Positions 23,856 through 35,053 of a stretch of 64,000 nucleotides of DNA are shown here, in pieces. The notes under the pieces were generated by a model. It made no database searches, was not told where the DNA came from, and saw only the letters and a list, made by a program, of their open reading frames with translations. How positions within the stretch are numbered: the stretch's first letter is position 1; every line of letters begins with the position of its first letter. The position numbers and the translations under genes are program-made. The DNA comes from Oreohelix idahoensis (taxonomy: Eukaryota > Mollusca > Gastropoda > Stylommatophora > Oreohelicidae): positions 247,994 through 311,993 of the forward strand of contig JAMPIV010008054.1 in NCBI GenBank assembly GCA_024509875.1, in the 5' to 3' direction.

Positions 23856-24672
23856 TGTGTGCTTTTAGCATGCGTTTTGTAAGTGTCTTGATGGCTTTAT
23901 CTAGATTGGCTCTTTTGTATGTTTTATTGACTTCAGCAAAGAATCGATTTAGGACTCGTGCTTTCCCTCTGACCTCTACACCTCACGGTAGAAGGGGAAC
24001 GACTAAGTAAGTAAGTAAGTAAGCTTTCCCTCTGTTGGAGGTAGCTGTGTTACTGTTTGGAAGTTTTATAGGGATTGGGTTTCTCTTCTGGGATGTCCCT
24101 GCCATGTTGTCAATGAGTTTCCATGCTTTCTTCCCTTCTTTATTTAGCTCTAGGTTTTCGCATTTTTCTTTCCAGGTTTCCATTTTGGCTTTTCTGCTCG
24201 CTAGCTTAACCTGTGCAGTGAGTCTGTTGTATGTGGTTTTGTTTTCACGGCTAGGATTTTTCTGAGCGATTTTCCGTGCCTTGCGTCTTAGTTGTACTAG
24301 GTGTTCTAATTCCTCATTCCAGAAGATGCTGTATTTGATACGACTGCCTTTGGGGATTGCCTGTTTGGCTGCCTGCAGTATGGCTGTAGAGATCTGATCG
24401 TTCAAGGTATTAATGTCTTGGTTCATGTCTATTTCAGTGAGGAGCTGGTCTGATATGAGTTTGTAGTGTTCCCAGTTTGCTCGAGCATAGTTCCATTTCG
24501 GCTGTCTTTTGGTTTCCGTTTTTGTTTTACCCTGCGAGATGGTGGTGAGGATGGGTAGGTGGGCGTTGTCGCTTCCTATCGATATCCAAAGTAGATTCCA
24601 ATCTTTCATCCCGGTAGTTATCCTCTTTTTCCATGCGGGGTGTGCAAGGCATGGCGGGCACTGTACCATCAT
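23856..24672 (-). pseudogene. I/Jockey-type LINE ORF2 fragment (endonuclease end and linker)
   Basis: The minus-strand frame reads the C-terminal edge of an apurinic endonuclease (WISIGSDNAHLPILTT, the GSDH-P-L signature) followed by the helical linker before RT (NYARANWEHYKLISDQLL; AAKQAIPKGSRIKY; EELEHLVQLRRKARKIA). It continues through VLNRFFAEVNKTYKRAN toward 23,856 once the 51-bp insertion at 23,972-24,022 is ignored. No RT catalytic part remains. The frame is unusually open, so the copy is not very old. Upstream of 24,672 the similarity stops. Confidence 0.8.
23972..24022 (+). mobile_element. 51-bp 3' tail of the RTE-C LINE
   Basis: The insertion ACCTCTACACCTCACGG...AACGAC followed by four TAAG units is flanked by GCTTTCCCTCTG at 23,960-23,971 and 24,023-24,034. 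The same tail, in reverse complement, ends the RTE-C copy at 43,444 and the fragment at 33,722. This is an extremely 5'-truncated LINE insertion. Confidence 0.88.
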
Positions 24673-25190
24673 TGGTGGGGAAGTATTATTTTCCCTTGCT
24701 GTCCTGTTCGCCCGATGTTTGTCCTACCCCCTGGAGGTAGAAGCCCCAACACCATGTTGCACCACCTCAGTGGGGTTCACCGTTGTGCAGTCCCCACCAC
24801 CAAATGACCGCTGTTTTCTGGAAACATCCATAATTTGTCAGCTATTTAGTCAACACTAGCGCTTCTAGTTGGTCAAAAGGATCGTCACGTCGTGCTTCCT
24901 GGTGCCTTCACTATGAGATGCTGTGGATGGTTTGTAGCTGTGCCACTCCAAGTTGGAGGAAAATCACAGGTAAAAGCAGGGCTTTGCAGGGGCGCTCAAT
25001 ATAGTTTGGCCAGTCGGTCGAGACTGTTACCGGGGGATGGCCGCCACTGTTTTTGTGGCTTCTGGGAGCCATATGTCAAGCTTGGAAGGTCAAAGGTGGA
25101 CTGGTGAGTTTGAGCCACTGGTTCAGTTCTCCAGTGCGACCGCTCTTGCCCAAAGGTGCTACAACTCTTGGCCTCCCCCAATCCCCCAGA
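24673..25190. other. Unassigned sequence between a LINE fragment and Gypsy-1
   Basis: It is GC-richer than its surroundings, with several short frames on both strands, none recognised. It may be 5' sequence of the minus-strand LINE or another truncated element. Gypsy-1 similarity begins at about 25,191 (LEAEERKQKLE). Confidence 0.4.
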
Positions 25191-26459
25191 AGCTAGAAGC
25201 TGAAGAAAGAAAACAGAAGCTAGAAACTGAAGAGAGAAAACAGAAAATGAAACATGATGAAAGAATTTTAGCATTGGAGTTGGAGAAATTAAAGTTGGTG
25301 AATATGGGTAATTCGCAAAATGATTCAAATAATCAAACAACTTCTAATAAGACAAATGCTGGTTCTTATAAGGTCAAGTTACCTGCCTTCAACTCTACCT
25401 GTGATGATATAACGTTCTACCTAAATAGATTTGAACTTTCATGCGAATCTCATAAGGTAGACAAATCGCAATATGTTGCACAACTAATGGATATACTTAA
25501 AGGTGAAGCATTAAATACTATAAGTAAGGTAGAAGGCCCTGACAAGTTTAATTATGATGTTGCCAGAGAGGCCTTATTAAAGAAATATCAGCTTAATGAA
25601 GATGGTTATCGTCTTCGCTTTAAGACTATGCTACCAGAAACTGGTGTAGAATTTTCAGATTTTATCTCAAAGATACGTCTAACGTTTTCACGTTGGGTCG
25701 AGCTGTCAAAGAATGAACACACATATGAAGCCCTTATGGACTTATTGCTTCGTGACAAAAGTCATGTCATCAGTTAATGAGTCTTTTCTTGCCTTTTTAC
25801 ATGAGCGTAAGCCTACAAACTTGAAAGATATGGAACAATATTGTTGCCAATATGTTACTGCACACCCAGAGGTAACTGTTAGTAATTCTAAAGTCAAAGA
25901 AGGTTTACCAGTGGCTTCAGCAGCACCATATGGTCCTAATTTTCGTCGTAAACATCAAGGTGCTCAGCGCAACTTTGATAGGAGGAGTAATCATAATTTT
26001 GGACAGAACCGAGGAGATCCTTCTCGTAATTATTCTTCTTCTAGGAACTGGAGACAATCTAATAGTCCTCAATATTTTGGTCCTAATAATTATAGGAACT
26101 TTAGAAGAGGTTACTATAATAGAAGTAGTCGAACAAATAATAACTTTTTAGGGAGACAACAAAACCCATCTAAGAGATATTTTGATCAATGTGAAAATGA
26201 CAATCACAACCATGGAAACTTTGGTTCAAACCAGAACAATAGTTTCAATAGACAAAATAACAATGATTTCAAGAAAAATAATAGTCGCGGTAAATTGCAA
26301 CATAAAAATAGGTCATGTCACCATGGTTACTCTGCTCAAAAAGAATCCCAATGTATGAATAATCAGGGTGACAATGGTAATAATACCGCTAATGCTAAAG
26401 CTTGCTATGCTTTCGATTTCGAGAGAGCATCAAAGTGCCCACAATGCACAACTGTTTGA
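25191..26459 (+). pseudogene. Gypsy-1 gag, 5'-truncated and frameshifted
   Basis: It begins inside the Glu/Lys-rich coiled coil (QKLETEERKQKMKHDERILALELEKLK), followed by the capsid-like region (YKVKLPAFNSTCDDITFYLNRFE through SDFISKIRLTFSRWVELS). An extra base near 25,757, in an A run, shifts the frame, which resumes as MSSVNESFLAFLHERKPTNLKDMEQYCC. The C-terminal part is Asn/Arg/Gly-rich and low-complexity (25,950-26,330), probably nucleic-acid binding. It is closely related to the gag of Gypsy-2 (49,797 onward). The leader and 5' LTR are missing. Confidence 0.87.
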
Positions 26460-26928
26460 ACCTACCACTATATCAACTTTGAGTTGTGGTCATCCTCTAC
26501 CCGCTCTCCCTGCAGCAGCTGCGCATGACGGAAGAGGGTTTCTTATCCTACATAAAGGTTTCGTGAATAATGATCCAGTCTCAGTGCTTTTTTATTCTGG
26601 ATGCACAACTATTGGGGTTATACAATCTCTCATAAAACAATCTTGTGCCACTGGAAAGGTGGTGAAATGTGTCACATTTGGGGGAACTCTTGAAAAGTAT
26701 CCGACTGTTATTATCCATATAGCTACTCCCTTTTTTACGGGACAGGTCCACGCATGTTTACTCCCAAATCCAATTGCGGATCTTATCGTCGGACGTATAC
26801 ACGGAATTAAGGAGTGTACACCGCAGGAAATTGCTATCTGGGAGAAGAAAAATAGTCAAGCTGCTAATGCAGTCACTACAAGAGCACAAGCATCAAAATA
26901 TTTCTCAGACTCCATCAGTCGAAATTAG
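26440..26928 (+). pseudogene. Gypsy-1 protease with altered active site
   Basis: The frame opens with LSCGHPLPALPAAAAHDGRGFLILH and the retropepsin core. Where Gypsy-2 has LFDSGCT, this copy has LFYSGCT, so the catalytic Asp codon GAT is TAT at 26,593-26,595. The PNPIADLIVGRIHGIKEC block matches Gypsy-2. It is joined to gag by a frame change near 26,440. The protease should be inactive even if translated. Confidence 0.85.
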
Positions 26929-27100
26929 TGAAGTGCATAACCAAGATGATCACTCGGTGATTTCCCGAGTCTTTATTAAAACTTCAACAAGATGACACTT
27001 ATTTGAAAAAAATTCTTCTGCCTTGTTGACAATGATAATCCAAACCATAACACAAATCGCAAATCCTGGATTGCGATAAAAAAATGGGGTACTAGAACGT

Positions 27101-28189
27101 ATGGTACAAGACTCTGCTGCGTCTATACATTCTCAAATTCTAGTACCTAAGAGTATGAGAGTTCGAATTCTACAACATGCTCACGACTCTCAGTGTGCTG
27201 GTCATATGGGATTTTCCCATACTAAATCGAGGGTTCTTGCTTCCTTCTTTTGGCCACACGTGAATAAAGATATACGTATTTATTGTCGCTCCTGCAAGAT
27301 ATGTCAGGAAGTGAAGTCACGAGGTCCACGCCATGCAGCACCTATCCAGGCTGCGGACATTCCTATCCGTCCCTTTCAAAAGATGGCGATAGACATTATT
27401 GGTCCTTTTTTTATCAAGTCTGCCAGAGGACACCAATTTATATTAACATGCATTGACATGTGTACCCGTTGGCCAGAGGCCATACCTCTCAAGAGCATTT
27501 CTACTGCTGATATAGCAGACGCTCTTTGGTTAATATTCTCACGTCTAGGATTTCCAAAAGAAATCTTATCTGATCATGGCAGACAACTAATATCTGACAC
27601 TATGTCTCAGGTGATGTCTACACTACGTATTGAAAGGTCTTTGAGTAGTATCTATCATCCGATGTCAAACGGATTAGTCGAACGTCTAAATAGAATGCTC
27701 AAGAGCTTACTAGGAAAGATAACTGAGGATCACCCTCAGGATTGGGACAGGGTTTTACCCGCTGCCTTTTTTGCGTATAGAGAAGTCCCTAATGAGCACA
27801 CAAGCTTTTCCCCATTCCAGCTTGTCTTTGGGGCGCAACTGCGCGGTCCTATGTCATTATTGCATGACTTAATAACTGCTGAGGATATCAGCGAGGAAAC
27901 TCAATCCTCTTACGAATATGTAATTGCTTTGAGGAAGAAAATTATCGAAGCATGTAGGTTAGCTACCTCTGCATCGGAATTTGCTAAGGAGAAGACGAGG
28001 AAATTCGCAAATAAAAATAGGCGTTTACGACAACTTTGTCCCGGTGACATGGCATTGGTATTACTCCCTTGTAAGGAAAACAGACTTCTTATCTCAAGGA
28101 AGGGTTCTTATTCTGTTATATCTAGAATTTCTGATGTCGACTATGTCGATGGAAAGCATAAAACCTTCCATATTAATATGTTAACATAA
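27101..28189 (+). pseudogene. Gypsy-1 integrase, frame largely intact
   Basis: The 362-residue frame contains the HHCC zinc-binding domain (HAHDSQCAGHMGFSH, then CRSCKICQ), the core with all three acidic residues (MAIDIIGPF; LSDHGRQLISD; NGLVERLNRML), an AFFAYREVPNEHT block, and a C-terminal GPY/F-like segment (LLISRKGSYSVISRISDVDYVDG; the consensus GPY reads GSY here). Integrase inserts the cDNA into host DNA. It lies between protease and reverse transcriptase, not after RNase H as in standard Gypsy. This is the best-preserved domain of Gypsy-1, but the rest of pol is broken. Confidence 0.9.
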
Positions 28190-28316
28190 TTTCACGATAG
28201 ACCCGATTACATACAACCTGTTTTCCAAGTGACAGACGATCCGGTGGTACTGCATGTTCATTACACATCTCTGTCGGTAATTCAGGAGGAAGAGGCTACC
28301 TTTTCCGGTTATCCCA

Positions 28317-28520
28317 TTGCATTCTAAGGAATCATGGGAAGATGTATCTATCTCTTCAGAGTTATCTGCTGAACAACAGAAACAATTCTCTTCTGTGTTA
28401 CAAACTTTTAAGGACGTGCTTACGGACATTCCCGGACAAACATCAATTATGTCACATGACATAATACTCACCGATTACAACCCTATCAGAGTCCGTCCTT
28501 ATCCTATTCCTTTACACGGG
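28317..28520 (+). pseudogene. Gypsy-1 RT N-terminal fragment
   Basis: The frame reads SWEDVSISSELSAEQQKQFS, FKDVLTDIPGQTS and VRPYPIPL, the segment preceding RT motif 1 in Gypsy-type pol. The similarity stops at about 28,520, and 340 bp of unrelated sequence follow before RT resumes at 28,884, so the first RT motifs are lost. Confidence 0.8.
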
Positions 28521-28862
28521 ACCCCAAGATGCAACAATAGTGAATGCAGTCAGCGACCCATAGCTTGACTGCTTGCATCAGGACCAGCGAACCAGAGCTG
28601 GTCAAGACCGTACTCCACCTCCACGTGGTGGTCCTGGAAACAGTCTGCAGCAGTGCAGTCTGGCTGAGCAAGTACGGATCGAAATGGGAAGGCAAACCCG
28701 GTCCCTAAAAAATTTCGTGCAGAAGTCGGATGTGTCGACCGAAAGGTGCAGATATCACAGCTTAGGCGCAAACAGACACAACGCAACCACCGTCCTTTTC
28801 GAGGATGAAGAAGTGATTCCGAACGAGAGATAAGAAGATTGTTATTATGATTCAATTAAAAT
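28521..28862. other. About 340 bp of foreign sequence replacing part of Gypsy-1 RT
   Basis: It interrupts RT between VRPYPIPL and VKPLTAFSTPRG. It is GC-richer than the flanks and ends in an AT-rich stretch. Neither strand gives a recognised protein; an 86-codon plus-strand frame (28,573-28,833) is highly charged and unassigned. No TSD was found, so replacement or template switching is as likely as insertion. Confidence 0.6.
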
Positions 28863-28883
28863 AATTGTTCATACTCTTCGTCT

Positions 28884-29840
28884 ATGGTTAAACCTCTTAC
28901 TGCTTTCTCAACACCTAGGGGTTTGTTCCAATGGAACTTCATGCCTTTCGGCCTTATGAATGCCCCAGCTACTTTTGTACGCATGGTGCGTCGTATCCTT
29001 TCACATCGTTCGGATGTTATTGCATACTTGGACGATATTTGTCTTTTTAGTGATTCTTGGGAAGATCACTTTTTGGGTCTATATGAACTGTTATCTACTC
29101 TACGCTTTCATAACCTTACAGCTAAACTATCCAAAGCCCATATTGGATTTAGTGAGATTTCTTTTTTGGGTCACCGTGTGTGTCATGGTCTCTTACAGAC
29201 GGAGGACCATAACACTTCTAAAATTTTGAACATCACTACGCCTAAGACAAAAAAGCACGTCCGTAGTCTCTTAGGTTTAATACAATTCTATGGAAGATTT
29301 GTTCCGAACTTATCGTCTATCACTGCACCTCTTTCAAATCTACAGAAGAAGGGGTCACCTAATATGGTACGCTGGTCCCCAGAATGCCAATCTTCGTTGG
29401 ATAACATTAAAACACTATTTTCATCTTATCCTATCTTAAGACTACCCACTGCAAGTAATACTTTCGTTCTTCGCAGTGACACCTCATCCACGGGGATTGG
29501 GGCCGCATTGATGCAGGAGTATGATGAAACTCTGCATCCGGTAATGTATGTCTCTAGAAAGCTGAATGCAGCAGAACGGAATTACTCAGTACTAGACTGA
29601 GAATTATTGGCTATGGTCTGGGCGATACTTAAACTTCAGAGATTCCTTCTTGGCGCCTATTTCATTGTAGAAACAGACCAAAAAGCCCTTACTTCTATAC
29701 AGAGTAAAGACTTGAAGAGTTCAAGATCAACTTGATACGCTATTGCTCTTCAACCTTTTCACTTCTCTGTTTGAGCTATTCGTGGAGCGGATACTGTTAT
29801 GGCAGACATACTGTCTCGTTGCCCACAGAATTCTACTTGA
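28884..29840 (+). pseudogene. Gypsy-1 reverse transcriptase (catalytic part) and RNase H
   Basis: This shows LTAFSTPRGLFQWNFMPFGL, the catalytic VIAYLDDICLF, and the RT thumb and connection (SLLGLIQFYGRFV). RNase H starts at FVLRSDTSSTGIGAALMQEY and continues to ADILSRCP. The RNase H half has three TGA stops (about 29,598, 29,732 and 29,773) at positions where Gypsy-2 has CGT, CGT and CGA arginine codons, consistent with CpG decay. It converts RNA to DNA and degrades the RNA strand in active elements; this copy cannot. Confidence 0.9.
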
Positions 29841-30947
29841 CACTCATGCCTGTATTTTCTTATACATAGCGGGGTTTGTTATATACCCATAACACTGTTA
29901 TACATTAACAGTCTGTTATTACATTTGCTTGACTCTCTATATTACATGCTGGTAAACACTTTTTATTACTTTCTCGGGTACCGTCTCTAGTGTAACGGAA
30001 GAAGGTTTGATTAACACTATATAAAGGCCAGTAGTTTACTTGGCCACATTTGTTAAGTAGAAATTACAATGAAGTGTTATATATTGTAGTATACTACAGT
30101 TGCCAAACACATGTGTTTCATTTATACTTTCTCACAGCGAGTCAATGCTGCTAGATGGAGAATCTCTACAGTTTACAAGTATCCCTTCATGTGATGTCCC
30201 TGTTTACCTTTAGGAATAGATGCTTCCACACAGTGTTCTGGGACTCTGCATATCATAGCTTAGTTGTATTTGTAACAGATAGTTATTAATGTTGTAATCT
30301 AGTATACGATATTATGTTAAAGATATGATGCTATGTTTGATATATCCTTTAGAAGATATATGTTGGTGTCGCTATTTTGCTGTACATCACAATGTTAAAG
30401 GTATAATAAGTTAATGACACCTCTAATTTGGTAATTTATTATTAGACATGGTGATATTGTATTTTTTTTTCTTTTTTTATATGAAGACATACCTATATAA
30501 TTTTGTCTGGCATTGTTATGTTGCCAGCACTTTATTGTGCTATGGTGGCAACTTCTTTTTATAATTATGTTAGTACTATGAGAAAATATTTTCTCTAACT
30601 CGGTGAGATATAATTTTTCTTCTCTCCCAATGCTCTATCGTGCGCCAGTATAGCACGGTATTATGGCATTGTAATTGTTTATGCCCTTCGTCAGCGCATT
30701 ATTTATGCGTTATGGGCCTGGTGCCTGCATCATCATGCTCATTATTTTTTGTTAGGGTGTGGTTGGGAATTTATGTTATACACGCTATAGTGTTTCTTTG
30801 GTATTTATTTATGCATTGTATTGATTACCTTGTGTTATATTGATATCTAGATAGTTGTATGCTACCGCCCACTTTGTTTCGATATATTTGTTTAAAAAAA
30901 AAATGAATGATGATGTTATCATTTTTTTCCCCGGGGGTGCGGTAGAC
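29841..30947. other. Gypsy-1 3' untranslated region
   Basis: No coding frame of note. It is AT-rich with several T runs. It ends in a purine-rich CCCCGGGGGTGCGG block (30,929-30,942) just before TGTTAAGAG, in the position of a polypurine tract. Confidence 0.55.
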
Positions 30948-32183
30948 TGTTAAGAGTCAGTTTGTTTTATGTGCCCTCTTTATACTTCCTTTTATATTTG
31001 TGGTCAAAGGGAGTTTACCAGTAGTTTTATTTTCTGGTATAAGGTTGATTTCGGGATTATATCCCCTTGATCTTACTTGTGTCCAGCTATATGCCCGTAT
31101 AAGGTTCTGTTCGTAGATTTTCTTGGAACAGTTTCGAGAACATTCCTGTAGTGAGATGAACTCAGGTCGCGCGATTGATTTGCACATGCGCTAAGATTTG
31201 GGTGTGGAGAGGAAAGACGGTTGGTGGTGGAGAGTTGGCTGGGCATCTTGGAGCTGAACGGAGGTTCAGCGATTCTTCTCTGACCCTGTGAACATATTAC
31301 AGTGTCCTTTGTGTGTTTAGAGAAAGGGTTGAGATTTCCCCTTTGTTGTAATTCTGACATTTTTGGAGAGCCTAGGATGGCGTGTGTTTTGTGGTGTTAT
31401 TCTTGAAGGCAGTGAAGGTAAATATACCCCTTTGAAACTATATATTTTTGCAAGTCAAGTACTTTATGATTTAATGCTATCAACCTAAGTTAGTGGGCTG
31501 ATGCTAAGGTGACTTTCTCCCAGTGCGGAAGAGAGTTCGGGAGATTATGGGTATCGTTATAGAGGCATCTACTGTGTTTGGTCAGAGGAAGGCCCAGAAA
31601 AACATTATACGGCCTCTGCTAGAGCGCAATGGAAGGGGAAAAGAATATTATTAGTGCCTAGACCCAGAAAAACATTATACGGCATCTGTTATAGCGCCAT
31701 GGAAGGCGGCAAGATTATTATTAGTGCCTAGGGCCAGAAAATTGTATACGACATCTATTGTGTCGCTGGAGAAGAGAAGGTGGAGAATATAGTCATACGA
31801 TGTGTTTCCTTGTAACTCGTGACAGTGGATTGTTACCATGTACCTGAGCATTGTTTGTCAGGATGTCCTTGTGGCTGTATTACGTTTTTAAAACAGTGTA
31901 GAAGGAGAAGAAGTTATACCCTTACTGACTTCTACATGTGTGTTGATGTGTGTGACTAGTATTGACTTTCCCGTGCCTGCTTGATCCTGAACTACACGCA
32001 TTTGCTTCTCTTGTCAACACACACACACACTGTCGGCCATCTGTGTAAACCCGACCTAGCTGAATGCCTTCATCAGCGTCTATCTACAAACTGTCCAATT
32101 CTATCACTCAAGTTCAACAGTAGAACGAACTGTCCACCCACCAGTATTTCTACAGTGATAAACAACCCACTACTTGTTACAGC
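30948..32183 (+). repeat. Gypsy-1 3' LTR (right end tentative)
   Basis: It starts TGTTAAGAGT after the purine-rich block. Its early part (TATAAGGTTGATTTCGGG, then ATCCCC) resembles the Gypsy-2 LTR (GTCAGGTTGATTTGGGG, then ATCTCCCC). The end at ACTTGTTACA (32,174-32,183) is chosen because it is roughly inverse to the start and gives 1.24 kb, close to 1.27 kb in Gypsy-2. It includes about 2.5 tandem copies of a 73-bp unit containing CAGAAAAACATTATACGGC (31,587-31,770). Confidence 0.55.
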
Positions 32184-32512
32184 TATGATGAGGAAGAAGT
32201 CCACTTTTACACTTGTCATTTTGTATAGTGTAATTTTTTATGGTGGCAGGGCGCAGTTGACCGTTCCCATAGGCTTTTATTACCTGCGAGCCGTAGCCAA
32301 TCTCCAAGTGTGAATTTTTACATGACCACTCGGATTAACTGCCAGGGAAATACATTGTTCTGCTGGAAACTTTATTTGTTTGCAAGGGTTTGGTTGTCAA
32401 GAAGATGCACTGGCTGACCTTCCTTTTCAGTACCTCAAGCACCATGCACATATTCTTAACCCTTTGAACCTACAGTGCCGATATTTCAGCTTCTTCAGCT
32501 ATTCTTAATCCC
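32184..32512. other. Unassigned intergenic sequence
   Basis: No gene or element is recognised. AACCCTTTGAACCTAC near 32,458 and similar AT-rich wording further right suggest it grades into the satellite-like repeat starting at about 32,513. Confidence 0.35.
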
Positions 32513-32746
32513 CTCAGTAAAATATTCAACCATTTCAAACGGCCATATTTGTTGTTCTCATGGTGGGAACAAAATCTGAGACCACTCTGTGAACTCTGGG
32601 CATTCAGAACTCCAGTTTCATTTGAGTGTTCGTAATTTGAGAAAAGCAGAATGGGAAAAAATTTCCTGTCATCGAGATGGATTTTACCAAAATTTTTATA
32701 AGGCTATTTTGCCCAGCATATTGAGCTCAGTTAGCAGAAATATTCA
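32513..32746. repeat. Satellite-like monomer (left of RTE-B)
   Basis: About 230 bp beginning with AAAATATTCAACC and GTTGTTCTCATGG. It is repeated in direct orientation at 39,228-39,423, and a third monomer starts at 39,424. Monomers are roughly 200-230 bp and diverged. RTE-B is inserted at the monomer boundary. Confidence 0.7.
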
Positions 32747-33721
32747 TTCATAACCCTCCACTCCCAAAGGAGCATAGGCCTTCAACAAACACATGCCAAG
32801 TCCTCCTGTCACGTGCCATCATCTCAAGTTCTTTCCATGTTCTCCTCATCATTTTCACCTGTTTTTAACTCTCTTCTCCATGTACTTCTTGGTCTTCCTC
32901 TGCCTCTCTTGCCCTGGGGGTTCCAGAACAAGGACTGCCTTGTAATGCTATCAACAGGTTTCCTCAGTGTGATGTCCTATCCATCGCCATCGTCTTCTTC
33001 TCATCTCTTGTTCCACTGGCACTTGTCTAGTTCTTGTCATCAGTTCCACGTTGGTAACCTTGTCATACCATTTTAATCCCTCTATTCTACGCAAGCACCC
33101 ATTTATGAACGTCTGTAGCTTTTTGGTTGTTGTCTTTGTTGTTCTCCGTGTCTCCGAGCCATACAATAGGACTGACTTCACATTTGAGTTGAAGATTCTT
33201 ATTTTCGTGTTGGATCCTATTTCTCTTGATCTCCATATATTTCCCAATGCAATGAAAGCTCCGCTTGCCTTTTGTATTCTTATTTTGATATCGCTGTCTG
33301 TCCCTCCAACTTTGTCTATATTACTGCCAAGATATGTGTATGATTCTACATCTTGTATTGGTGTTTCTTCAAGTTCATTACCTGCATTTATTCGCATTAT
33401 TTTCGTCTTTTCCCTGTGTATTTTCAGACCCAATTGCTGTGACCTCTCATCGAGTGTTTTCAATTTGTCCTGCATCTGATTACGGTTATGGGACAGAAGA
33501 GCCAAGTCATCAGCAAACTCCAGATCATCCAACTGCTTAGTCAGAGTCCACTGGATTCCATTTCTGTTGTGTGTTGTCGATGATCTCATAACCCAATCTA
33601 TTGCCAGCAAGAAAAGAAATGGAGACAAGAGACATCCCTGTCGCACTCCTGTTCTTATCCCACATGGTTCTGTAAGCTGTCCTTTATGAAGAACTCTGCA
33701 TGTCATGTCTTCATAGGTTTT

Positions 33722-33809
33722 ACTTACTTACTTACTTAGTCGTTCCCCTTCTACCGTGAGGTGTAGAGGTTTGGAAGAGAGAGCGTCAGACCATTCTATC
33801 AGCTGTCTT
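33722..33809 (-). mobile_element. RTE-C LINE 3' tail fragment inside RTE-B
   Basis: 88 bp matching the 3' end of RTE-C at 43,470-43,555 and ending in TTAC/TAAG repeats. The flanks TTCATAGGTTTT (33,710-33,721) and TTCATGGGTTTT (33,810-33,821) are a 12-bp TSD with one mismatch. It cuts the RTE-B RT between the KLMRHY region and the MTCRVLHKGQL region. Confidence 0.8.
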
Positions 33810-35053
33810 TTCATGGGTTTTCTTTATTAAATTAGATCTTCAGGGGAACTCAATAATGCCTCATCAATTTCCAAAGTGATTCTCTGTCTACACTGTCAAA
33901 TGCCTTTTCATAGTCCACAAATCCGATGTATAGTGGTGAATTCCATTCCAGACTTTGTTCAACTATTATTCTTAAAGTGGCTATCTGGTCTGTACATGAT
34001 CTGTTTTGTCGAAAACCTGCTTGTTCATCTCTCAGTTTCTTGTCTATGGACTCTTTTAATCTCTCAAGGATAATCCTGTTTAATACTTTACCTGGCACTG
34101 ATAGTAACATTATTCCTCTATAATTTGTGCACTCTTGTAAATTTCCCTTCGTAGGCAACTTAACCAGATATCCTTCCTTCCATTCTGCTGGTATCTCTTC
34201 CTTTTCCCAGACTTTACCAAGTAATTTATATAACATCTCTGTAGCTGTGTCGATATCTGCTTTGATGGCCTCTGCTGGAATGCCATCAGGTCCAGACGCT
34301 TTTCCATCTCTTAGAAGCTTTATGGCTTTCTTTATTTCTTCCTTCGTTGGTCTTTCACTGTTAATTTGTAGCTCTTCTTCTGCTGGCTGGATGTCCGGCG
34401 GGTTTTGTGGAGCTGGTCTATTGAGAAGGTCCCCAAAATATTCTGTCCACCTCTTCATTTGCTCTTGTATATTGCTGAGCAGTTTCCCATTCTTGTCTTT
34501 TATGAGGCAACTTGTTTGCTTGTATTTCCCTGTTAGCTTCTTTGTGCTGCTATACAGTTCTCTCATATTTCCTTTGGCTGCAGCATCTTCTGCCTCTGTT
34601 GCCAACTCCTCAATATACTTCCTCTTGTCTCTTTTGATACTTCTTTTTACTTCTTTGTTTGCTTCTGTGTACACTTCTTGAGCCTTGGCTTTGGAACTTC
34701 TGGTTTTGCTTGTGTTTAACTCTGCTTTCTTGTTTTTTCTGTCTTTTATCTTATTGATGATTTTTGTTGTTATCCATGCTTTTTGTTGTCTTTCCCTTTT
34801 CCCCAGTATTTCTTCACATGTCTCCTTCCATACCGTTTTGACCTGCTGCCAATAGTCTTCTGTATTCTCTACATCTTCCAGCTGTAGGAGCACTTGGAGT
34901 TTGTTGGATACTGTGACCGCAAATTTGTCTCTTGTTTCTTGATTTCTTAGTTGTCCTACATTAAACTGTTGTCTATAATTTTGCATTGTTGCATATCTCT
35001 TGAGTTTCATTTTTACTTTGGCTATGAGAAGATGGTGATCTGATGCCACATCT

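Noticed and set aside
34127..34681. Plus-strand 184-codon Ser/Phe-rich frame
   Set aside because: Antisense of the RTE-B linker and RT; composition is the complement of a Lys/Glu-rich frame.
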